NCBI GenBank assembly: GCA_022844575.1
Contig: JALHLL010000095.1
Coordinates: 1 to 12,269, forward strand
Length of the DNA: 12,269 nucleotides
From: a bacterium
Lineage (GTDB): Bacteria > Bacteroidota > Ignavibacteria > Kapaibacteriales > UBA961
Reading direction: 5' to 3'
A program made the position numbers and the translations under genes. Each line of letters opens with the position of its first letter. Position 1 is the stretch's first letter. Shown piece by piece: positions 7,222-12,269 of the stretch. The notes below the pieces were generated by a model that was given only the letters and a program-made list of their open reading frames with translations, was not told where the DNA came from and searched no databases.

Positions 7222-7833
7222 TTATTCTGTTTTCTTCCATTTCTTATAGTAGCTTCTCCCTACAAAGTAGAGAAGGATGAGAATAAGAGTTGGTGTAATA
7301 AACTGACTATACATTGTCAGATAATCATTAATTATTCTCCAACGTTCTCCAAGAAGCCAACCGCCTGTTATTAGTAAGCAATTCCATACAAAAGCACTTA
7401 TGGCGGAAAGTATTAAGGTGCGACTGAAAGGTAATCGTGAAATACCTGCAAATAATGATATGACTGCACGTGTACCCGATAGAAAACGGTTGACAACAAT
7501 CACCCAATTACCATATTTCTTAAACCACTCTTCGGCTTTACCTAATGATGCAAGCGGTAAAAAGGAGAAACGAGGAGATGTCATAATTGTAGTGCCGAAC
7601 TTTCTTCCGAGCAAATACATAGTACAAAAACCGGCACATCCGCCCAATGTAGAAGCAACTGCTATGGATAAAAAGTCTATTGTACCTATCCCGACAAGCG
7701 TGCCACAAAATACAATCAAGATATCACTCGGGGAAGGTGGAAAAATGTTTTCCACGTAGGCGATAATGAAACTAAAGGCAATGATGCCGAAAGGTGGTAA
7801 ATTCGTAAGGAAATCTACTGCTGATTCAACCAT
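7222..7833 (-). CDS. DedA family (VTT domain) inner-membrane protein
   Basis: DedA proteins are multi-span membrane proteins; members are linked to undecaprenyl-phosphate or phospholipid flipping and to membrane homeostasis. This 203-residue protein has the usual length. It opens with a hydrophobic segment followed by the conserved acidic motif ENIFPPSPSD (28-37). A second span runs at about 40-75 and ends in GRKFG. The signature amphipathic region WFKKYGNWVIVVNRFLSGTR (103-122) contains the conserved Arg116, Gly120 and Arg122, followed by the conserved AG at 129-130. C-terminal spans lie at about 138-162, with the conserved W150, and at 180-192, ending in a basic tail. It is a single gene convergent with the TPR gene and divergent from rimM. 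The exact substrate cannot be told from the sequence. Confidence 0.92.
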   Translation of the reverse strand: MVESAVDFLTNLPPFGIIAFSFIIAYVENIFPPSPSDILIVFCGTLVGIGTIDFLSIAVASTLGGCAGFCTMYLLGRKFGTTIMTSPRFSFLPLASLGKAEEWFKKYGNWVIVVNRFLSGTRAVISLFAGISRLPFSRTLILSAISAFVWNCLLITGGWLLGERWRIINDYLTMYSQFITPTLILILLYFVGRSYYKKWKKTE

Positions 7834-7856
7834 TTTCTGTACAAATTATTGACTAT

Positions 7857-7887
7857 TTTACATCTTGTTATGACTATACTTATTATA
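7857..7887. promoter_or_regulatory. Candidate overlapping divergent promoters for dedA and rimM
   Basis: On the minus strand TGC followed by TATAAT (plus 7882-7887) is an extended -10 element about 48 bp upstream of the dedA ATG, with no clear -35. On the plus strand TTTACA (7857-7862) and TATTAT (7881-7886) are spaced 18 bp and would start a leader of about 185 nt for rimM. The two -10 boxes use nearly the same bases, so the promoters would compete. Both are matches to the general sigma-70 consensus; the organism's own consensus may differ. Confidence 0.3.
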
Positions 7888-7965
7888 GCATGAGATAAAT
7901 ACGATTTACTTACGTCTATGTTACCATCGGATTTTTATAGTAACTTCAAACATAGGACGGAGACT

Positions 7966-8014
7966 ATGAGTGTATATTTCCCTCACTCATTACTAATGCT
8001 TGCAGTCGGCATTA
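7966..8014 (+). other. Two adjacent stem-loops in the rimM leader
   Basis: ATGAGTG (7966-7972) pairs with CACTCAT (7984-7990) around 11 nt. TAATGC (7994-7999) pairs with GCATTA (8009-8014) around 9 nt. Only 3 bp separate the two elements, and they end 63 bp before the rimM ATG. Neither is followed by a proper T tract, so they do not look like terminators. A leader control element is possible but unproven. Confidence 0.35.
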
Positions 8015-8077
8015 CAAATTCTTAAAATAAAGAAGATTTTTTACAAAAAATATACTCGGTACCTACTCTAAATAAAG

Positions 8078-8593
8078 ATGAAAAAATTACAGCGATGCGG
8101 TATAATTATCAGAACAATCGGATTAAAAGGTCACGTAATTGTAGAAACAGATAATTATAAAGGAATATTTGAAAAGGGAGAAGAAGTATATATAGGACTA
8201 TCCACACAATTTACTGAATCGAAGAATGTAAAAGAGAGTAAAATACATGGGAATAATCTGCAAATTTCCTTTGAAGGATACGAAACAAAAGAGCATGCGC
8301 AGGAATTAATAGGGAAAGCATTATATGCCGATGCAGATAAAAAAACGGGTAATTATTCGGAAGAATATCTTGTTGATGATATAATTGGTTGTGAAGTAAT
8401 TTCAGAACAAAGTATTTCAATCGGCACGGTTTCCGATGTTTGGACATTGCCGGCGAATGATGTGTGGGTAATTACAACCGTTAATAATGGTGAAATACTC
8501 TTACCCGTTATAGATGATACGGTTAAAAACATTGATATTGCAAATAAAAAGATTATTGTGGTTTTGATGGAGGAAATAGAGGGAGATGAATAA
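8078..8593 (+). CDS. rimM: Ribosome maturation factor RimM (16S rRNA processing)
   Basis: RimM binds ribosomal protein S19 and assists maturation of the 30S head. The 171-residue protein has family length and two domains. The N-terminal beta-barrel (about 1-85) carries the motif RTIGLKGHVIVET, equivalent to the conserved GLKGEVxV. The C-terminal PRC-barrel (about 93-170) starts YLVDDIIGCEV and contains ANDVWVI (126-132) and LLPVIDD (141-147), equivalent to the conserved NDVLVV and LIPAI segments. The gene overlaps trmD by 8 bp, which indicates translational coupling; rimM-trmD pairing is widely conserved. A 244-bp non-coding stretch precedes it, where rpsP is usually found in other bacteria. 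Confidence 0.95.
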   Translation: MKKLQRCGIIIRTIGLKGHVIVETDNYKGIFEKGEEVYIGLSTQFTESKNVKESKIHGNNLQISFEGYETKEHAQELIGKALYADADKKTGNYSEEYLVDDIIGCEVISEQSISIGTVSDVWTLPANDVWVITTVNNGEILLPVIDDTVKNIDIANKKIIVVLMEEIEGDE

Positions 8594-9296
8594 TTCATTA
8601 ATGCGTATTGATATAATTTCCGGTGTACCTCAACTTTTATCAGGCGGAATGGAGTTTAGTATAGTGGGGAGAGCGAGACAAAAAGGTCTTGTGCAAATAG
8701 AAACCCACAATCTTCATGATTATGCTGAAGATACATATCGTCATATTGACGATACACCTTATGGTGGGGGAGCGGGTATGATAATAAAGTGTGCACCTGT
8801 ATTTGCTTGTATTGAAAAATTGAAGGCGGAACGCCACTATGATGCTATCGTATATCTGACACCTGACGGTACGCTTTTTAATCAGGAAAAGGCGAATAAT
8901 TTTTCGCTTATGAAGAATATTATTTTACTTGCGGGACATTATAAAGGTATTGATCAGAGAATACGAGAAAGCCTTATTACACATGAAATAAGCATAGGTG
9001 ATTTTGTATTAAGCGGTGGTGAATTACCTGCCATGGTTATGACCGATGCAATTGTACGTCTTTTACCCGGAGCAGTAAGCGATGCTGAATCGGTGCTTGA
9101 TGATAGTTTTATGAACGGATTACTTGATGCGCCTCACTATACCAAACCTTCGGACTTTAGGGGCATGATTGTACCCGAGATATTAAGAAGCGGCAACCAT
9201 GCTTTGGTAAAACAATGGCGAGAACATGAATCCATTGAAAAAACAAAAGTAAGAAGACCCGATTTGTATGATCAATGGCAGAGTCAACAGGAATAG
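8586..9296 (+). CDS. trmD: tRNA (guanine-N1-)-methyltransferase TrmD
   Basis: TrmD is a SPOUT-class trefoil-knot enzyme that makes m1G37 in tRNAs and so prevents frameshifting. The 236-residue protein shows DDTPYGGGAGM (55-65), YLTPDG (90-95), the SAM-binding knot LAGHYKGIDQRI (115-126), ISIGDFVLSGGELPAM (135-150) and LDAPHYTKP (180-188). Asp173 in DDSF corresponds to the catalytic Asp169 of E. coli, and Arg158 corresponds to Arg154. The knot reads GHYKG, with Lys120 where E. coli has Glu116. The start is uncertain: the ATG at 8586 adds MNNSL before MRIDIIS, while the family normally begins at the equivalent of the ATG at 8601. GGAGG at 8569-8573 could serve the first, and GAGGGAG at 8579-8585 lies 15 bases before the second. 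It overlaps rimM and is followed 33 bp later by a hydrolase gene, not rplS. Confidence 0.97.
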   Translation: MNNSLMRIDIISGVPQLLSGGMEFSIVGRARQKGLVQIETHNLHDYAEDTYRHIDDTPYGGGAGMIIKCAPVFACIEKLKAERHYDAIVYLTPDGTLFNQEKANNFSLMKNIILLAGHYKGIDQRIRESLITHEISIGDFVLSGGELPAMVMTDAIVRLLPGAVSDAESVLDDSFMNGLLDAPHYTKPSDFRGMIVPEILRSGNHALVKQWREHESIEKTKVRRPDLYDQWQSQQE

Positions 9297-9302
9297 TATC
9301 GG

Positions 9303-9319
9303 AATTTTGTAACAAAATT
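9303..9319. promoter_or_regulatory. Near-perfect palindrome just upstream of the hydrolase gene
   Basis: AATTTTGT and ACAAAATT are exact inverted copies separated by a single A. The centre lies 19 bp upstream of the hydrolase ATG and just after the trmD stop. The tiny spacer suits a dimeric DNA-binding protein better than an RNA hairpin, so it may be an operator. It is also composed only of A/T-rich sequence, so chance occurrence is possible. Confidence 0.35.
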
Positions 9320-9329
9320 TTGAAAAAAC

Positions 9330-10229
9330 ATGAAATTAGGGAATGGAATATTATTAGACAGTAAAAGAATAGAGCACCCGAAATCTGCTTTATCTATGGC
9401 AAAACGTTCAATGAATGCCGAAGAATATGCGCGTTTTGCCGCAGTGCAGATGTATGAGATTACATATTCATCCGATGGTTTATTGATAAAAGGTTTTATA
9501 GCTTTACCGGCTGCTTCGGAAGAAAAATTACCATGCATTATTTTCAATCGCGGGGGTGCCGGAATACGCGGTGCATTAACACCTGAAACACTTTTTGGGT
9601 CGGCAGCCATTTATGCAAGTTGGGGATATGTAACGTTAGCGAGTCAATATCGCGGACAGGGTGGGAGTGAAGGCGAAGAAGAATGGGGCGGTGGTGATGT
9701 GAACGATGTTTTAAATTTGATACCTTTGATACGATCATTATCATACATAGATCAAGACCGTTTGGGGATAGTAGGGGGTAGTAGGGGAGGAATGATGGCA
9801 TTAATGATATTAAGGCAATTGTCAATATTTCGAGCAGCTGTTACAATTTGCGCCCCCACCGCCTTTCACTTGGATGACCATTCTTCTTATATACACTCTA
9901 CATTTGCAAAGTATATACCCCAAGGAACGGACATTGAATCGGAAGCAAAAAAACGTTCCGCGTCTGCTTGGGCAAATGAATTACCGGATACAACGCCGCT
10001 TTTAGTATTACATGGTACAGGCGATAAAAGAGTTTCACCGATACATTCTTATCACTTGGGCAATGCTTTACAAAAAGCCAATAAACCGTATAAATTGATT
10101 ATGTATGATAATGCGGATCATGTTTTGGCGGGACGAAGACAAGAAAGCAATAAAGATATCCGTTGGTGGTTGGATACGTATGTTAAAAATAAATCGCCGT
10201 TACCTAAAGTTGGACCGCATGGAAATTAA
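9330..10229 (+). CDS. Alpha/beta hydrolase, S9 prolyl oligopeptidase-like
   Basis: This is a predicted serine hydrolase (peptidase or esterase) of unknown substrate. The 299-residue protein has no signal peptide or membrane span, so it is likely cytoplasmic. The nucleophile elbow is GGSRGG (149-154) with Ser151. The acid is Asp232 in HGTGDKRVSP and the base is His264 in NADHVL, in the right order and spacing for the fold. NRGGAG (73-78) is the probable oxyanion-hole segment, and QYRGQGGSEG (106-115) matches the conserved region after strand 4 in S9-type enzymes. The N-terminal 40 residues look like a short lead-in; the seven-bladed propeller of full prolyl oligopeptidases is absent. It follows trmD after 33 bp and is closed by the terminator at 10291-10330, so it may share the rimM-trmD transcript or use its own promoter near 9303-9319. 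Confidence 0.88.
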   Translation: MKLGNGILLDSKRIEHPKSALSMAKRSMNAEEYARFAAVQMYEITYSSDGLLIKGFIALPAASEEKLPCIIFNRGGAGIRGALTPETLFGSAAIYASWGYVTLASQYRGQGGSEGEEEWGGGDVNDVLNLIPLIRSLSYIDQDRLGIVGGSRGGMMALMILRQLSIFRAAVTICAPTAFHLDDHSSYIHSTFAKYIPQGTDIESEAKKRSASAWANELPDTTPLLVLHGTGDKRVSPIHSYHLGNALQKANKPYKLIMYDNADHVLAGRRQESNKDIRWWLDTYVKNKSPLPKVGPHGN

Positions 10230-10290
10230 AATCCATTATTGAATTCGAGGTTTTATAATGTTGTGTAAAACGAATGAAGTAATGCGTATG

Positions 10291-10330
10291 AAAAATGCCG
10301 GAATTTTATTGTGTTAATTCCGGCATTTTT
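10291..10330. terminator. Bidirectional intrinsic terminator
   Basis: A perfect 15-bp stem, AAAAATGCCGGAATT (10291-10305) with AATTCCGGCATTTTT (10316-10330), encloses a 10-nt loop. The core GCCGG/CCGGC is GC-rich, and T runs follow on both strands because the outer stem is A/T. It sits between the convergent hydrolase (+) and doxX-like (-) genes and can serve both. Confidence 0.92.
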
Positions 10331-10337
10331 ATTTTGT

Positions 10338-10826
10338 TTATTTATTATTGCTTGCAATTAAGTCTGATAGCTTCTTACCTAATAGTCCATCCAAAGAAAT
10401 TGAACCTGCTCCGAATGAGAAAACGATGACCGAAGTTGATAGGAAAAGAAATGGGTCTGCGGCAATAAAATTCTCTGGATTTGAGAAAATCGAAACGAGA
10501 GCTTCATAATCCGCAGTAACATAAGCAACTATCATCATTACCGTTAATGCTATAGAAACTGGTCTTGTTGCTAATCCTATCATTAAAAATAAACCTCCGA
10601 AACATTCCGTACAAGCAGCCATTATTGCATTGAAAACCGGTGCCGGAATTCCAAGCTCGGTGAAATAATCAATTGTGTTGTCTAAATGATTAAGTTTGCC
10701 TAATCCGGTTCTGAAGAATTGCCATCCCCAGTAAAGGCGAATGATCAGCAGAATAATATGGGATGAATAATTGGCAGTTGAATTTAATAGGTTGTATAAG
10801 CGTACTATAACATTAATAATTTTCAT
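10338..10826 (-). CDS. DoxX family membrane protein (BufD-like position)
   Basis: This is a small integral membrane protein of 162 residues from the ATG at 10826 (a TTG at 10835 would add three). Four hydrophobic segments are visible: about 20-37 around ILLIIRLYWGWQFF, about 62-82 around the ACTECFGGLFLMIG stretch, about 86-104 (VSIALTVMMIVAYV), and about 123-140 (PFLFLSTSVIVFSFG). The family hallmarks are the RLYWGWQFFRTGLGKL segment in span 1 and the SISLDGLL motif after the last span. DoxX proteins are linked to redox and sulfur chemistry in the membrane, and DoxX-like genes recur beside DUF692/DUF2063 pairs in bufferin loci. That context supports a role with the two upstream genes, from which it is separated by about 100 bp. 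The exact activity is not known from the sequence. Confidence 0.88.
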   Translation of the reverse strand: MKIINVIVRLYNLLNSTANYSSHIILLIIRLYWGWQFFRTGLGKLNHLDNTIDYFTELGIPAPVFNAIMAACTECFGGLFLMIGLATRPVSIALTVMMIVAYVTADYEALVSIFSNPENFIAADPFLFLSTSVIVFSFGAGSISLDGLLGKKLSDLIASNNK

Positions 10827-10842
10827 AAAAGACAATAATATA

Positions 10843-10871
10843 GTAGAGATGTACTTTTTAAGAACATCTAC
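10843..10871 (-). other. Imperfect stem-loop in the doxX leader
   Basis: GTAGAGATGT (10843-10852) can pair with ACATCTAC (10864-10871) with a 2-nt bulge around an 11-nt loop. It lies 17 bp upstream of the DoxX ATG in the gap after the DUF2063 gene. On the minus strand no T tract directly follows it, so it is not a clear terminator. It might separate expression of the last gene from the first two. Confidence 0.3.
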
Positions 10872-10925
10872 ATTAAATGTAAAAAGAGTTAATTGTAAAA
10901 CTAAATTAAAGCAAAAACTATGGCT

Positions 10926-11795
10926 TTAGTTGGCGGGCGATTGTGTCAAACTTTGAAAGATACCTCTTTGCACCCAGGTCTGGAACATACCAAAAACATG
11001 CGCTCCATCAATATCATTTTGTATATCGGTCTTCTGCATTAATAAATCAAATGATTTCAGTAATGAATTTCCATTAAGTATAATTTCTAAAAGATCGAAC
11101 TCTACTTTATTCATTTCTACATAATCTGTTGTGTAATCCAATCGAAACACCATGACATATGATTCTTGGCTTATCGGTTCAGGCAGCTCCAAATTATTAT
11201 CACTTGCATTGAGAAATGCAACCGCATTTGTAGAAAGTTTAAATACTTTTAGTGCTTTTACAGGTTTTAGAATCAATGTTTCCCATTGTTCAGCATTAAT
11301 ACTACCGAGTTCATTATGATTAAGTGTCGGTGTCTCCTCAATATCAATTACGGTGCTAATTGCATGTTCCAATAATGCTAATTCGCATATAAGTTCTTTA
11401 TCTTCTCCTAATTCATATCCACGAAGAAAATAGTGAAAATCATTTCCTAAATGATTGAGTGTATATGAACGTGAAGGGTACACGGCAACATAGTCCATAA
11501 CTACAGTATGAAATCGCTCATTCAAGTATGTAGCTAAGACAGGGAAGTCCGATTCCATAGCATCAACCATACGCAAAACATACATTTTTCTATAAATTTC
11601 AAGTCTTTCCGTATTACTCAAACTTTTCGATGGAAGCAAAAGATTCGTCGCATCCTTGTATGGTATAATACTCTCTAACTCACTTGAATGTAAAACATCA
11701 TCTACAATGCCCTGTGTAGCGATGGCGTTCTTCATCCACATTTGTATAGTATGCAGTGGTATTGTAGCTTTTTTCGTTATATCATTTCCGCTCAT
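10926..11795 (-). CDS. DUF2063 protein, HvfC/BufC-like partner of an MNIO enzyme
   Basis: This 289-residue soluble protein belongs to the DUF2063 (putative DNA-binding domain, PF09836) group. Despite that name, such proteins are established partners of DUF692/MNIO enzymes, and are thought to present the precursor peptide. The N-terminal helical domain (about 15-125) has the family pattern: an IYRKMYVLRMVDAMESDFPVL run (67-87), then DYVAVYPSRSYTLNHLG (101-117) and a following F-x-x-FL motif. LALLEHAIS (139-147) matches the conserved E-rich helix that follows. The C-terminal half (about 165-289) is alpha/beta with little family conservation; it probably forms the peptide-binding domain. The ATG overlaps the DUF692 stop by 4 bp (ATGA), a sign of translational coupling. 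No signal peptide is seen, so it should act in the cytoplasm. Confidence 0.88.
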   Translation of the reverse strand: MSGNDITKKATIPLHTIQMWMKNAIATQGIVDDVLHSSELESIIPYKDATNLLLPSKSLSNTERLEIYRKMYVLRMVDAMESDFPVLATYLNERFHTVVMDYVAVYPSRSYTLNHLGNDFHYFLRGYELGEDKELICELALLEHAISTVIDIEETPTLNHNELGSINAEQWETLILKPVKALKVFKLSTNAVAFLNASDNNLELPEPISQESYVMVFRLDYTTDYVEMNKVEFDLLEIILNGNSLLKSFDLLMQKTDIQNDIDGAHVFGMFQTWVQRGIFQSLTQSPAN

Positions 11796-12269
11796 AACAA
11801 TTCTTTGTTAGTGTGGGCTTCTTCTCGAGTATTTCTGTAAGTCCGTGCTTTTAATGCCTCATTGTGTACAATGTCAAAGGATGGAATATCATCGTCCCAT
11901 TCTAAAAGTGTTGCTCTGCCTCCTGAACGACTTATTGCGTGACGGTATAACTCCCAAACTTCATCAATAACATGGTCGCTATGAGTATCAAGTATATGCG
12001 TACCCTTATGTGTGTGACCAGCCAAATGATATTGGCATATTCTATCCGGTGGTATAGCGTTGATAAAATCCACAGAATTGAAGTTATGATTAAAGGCACT
12101 TACGTAAATATTATTGACATCAAGCAAAATACCACAATCGGCTTCTTGAGCCATCGTAGAAATAAACTCCCATTCTGTCATAGTAGAATTTGAAAACTCC
12201 ACATAACTGGAAACATTCTCAAAGGCTATCGGTCTCTGAAGAATATCCTGCACTACTTTGATTCGGCTT
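11792..12269 (-). CDS. DUF692 multinuclear non-heme iron oxidase (MNIO, HvfB/BufB-like), 5' end cut by the window edge
   Basis: MNIO enzymes use two or three iron atoms and oxygen to modify residues, usually cysteines, of ribosomally made peptides. Only the C-terminal 159 residues or so are in the window; the frame is open to the right edge (SRIKVVQDILQRPIAFENVSSY), so the GTG at 12253 is not the start. Metal-ligand and core motifs are intact: ENVSSY, LDVNNIYVSAFNH, QYHLAGHTH, DTHSDHV and LLEWDDDIPSF, giving the expected series of Asp, His, Asn and Glu ligands. About the first 110-130 residues, including the first histidine ligand, lie outside. It overlaps the DUF2063 gene by 4 bp, so the two are coupled. 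A TIM-barrel isomerase is the only serious alternative, and the DUF2063 neighbour argues against it. Confidence 0.92.
   Translation of the reverse strand, partial: SRIKVVQDILQRPIAFENVSSYVEFSNSTMTEWEFISTMAQEADCGILLDVNNIYVSAFNHNFNSVDFINAIPPDRICQYHLAGHTHKGTHILDTHSDHVIDEVWELYRHAISRSGGRATLLEWDDDIPSFDIVHNEALKARTYRNTREEAHTNKELL

Noticed and set aside
7400..7759. Plus-strand 119-residue open frame
   Set aside because: It lies entirely antisense to the DedA gene, whose motifs and hydrophobic profile are clear.
10836..10925. Small precursor-peptide gene between the DUF2063 and DoxX genes
   Set aside because: No frame in this gap gives a start followed by a Cys-containing peptide; stops occur in all minus-strand frames. 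The precursor is more likely beyond the right edge.
10907..10928. Terminator after the DUF2063 gene
   Set aside because: TAAAGC and GCTTTA form only a 6-bp A/T-rich stem that includes the stop codon, and the following T residues are interrupted.
12251..12253. GTG at 12253 as the start of the DUF692 gene
   Set aside because: The frame remains open to the window edge and the upstream codons (SRIKV) match the family just before the conserved ENVSSY motif, so the gene is truncated by the window.

Overview
The window is an AT-rich bacterial chromosome segment dominated by housekeeping genes. Several traits point to the Bacteroidota/Chlorobiota (FCB) side of the tree: the order rimP-nusA-infB, the near absence of Shine-Dalgarno sequences, a TrmD with GHYKGIDQR in place of the enterobacterial GRYEGIDER, and a FabL-like enoyl-ACP reductase. 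A Kapabacteria- or Ignavibacteria-like lineage is possible, but I cannot fix the taxon from sequence alone.

Layout. (1) Positions 1-5055, minus strand, hold the translation/transcription operon rimP - nusA - infB. The infB gene runs off the left edge. A terminator-like hairpin with a T tract lies in the rimP leader, and a 13-bp stem-loop lies between nusA and infB. IF-2 has a very long charged N-terminal extension containing an Asn-Asp-Arg-Pro minisatellite. (2) Positions 5056-5799 have no intact gene but contain the decayed remains of a histidine-kinase ATPase domain on the minus strand. (3) Positions 5800-7219, plus strand, carry a FabL-like reductase followed by an exported TPR protein. 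(4) Positions 7222-7833, minus strand, carry a DedA-family membrane protein. (5) Positions 8078-10229, plus strand, carry rimM and trmD overlapping, then a cytoplasmic-looking alpha/beta hydrolase. They end at a strong bidirectional terminator. The usual neighbours rpsP and rplS are missing. (6) Positions 10338-12269, minus strand, carry a DUF692/MNIO enzyme (cut by the right edge), a DUF2063 (HvfC/BufC-like) partner and a DoxX membrane protein.

How the genes work together. RimP (30S maturation), NusA (transcription elongation and termination) and IF-2 (initiation) form the classic operon, and its leader hairpin suggests attenuation. RimM and TrmD add a second 30S-maturation and tRNA-modification pair. 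The right-hand cluster is the most interesting accessory content. Its MNIO - DUF2063 - DoxX order is that of bufferin-type (hvf/buf) RiPP loci, in which a multinuclear iron oxidase modifies cysteines of a secreted metal-binding peptide. The precursor gene would be expected just beyond the right edge.
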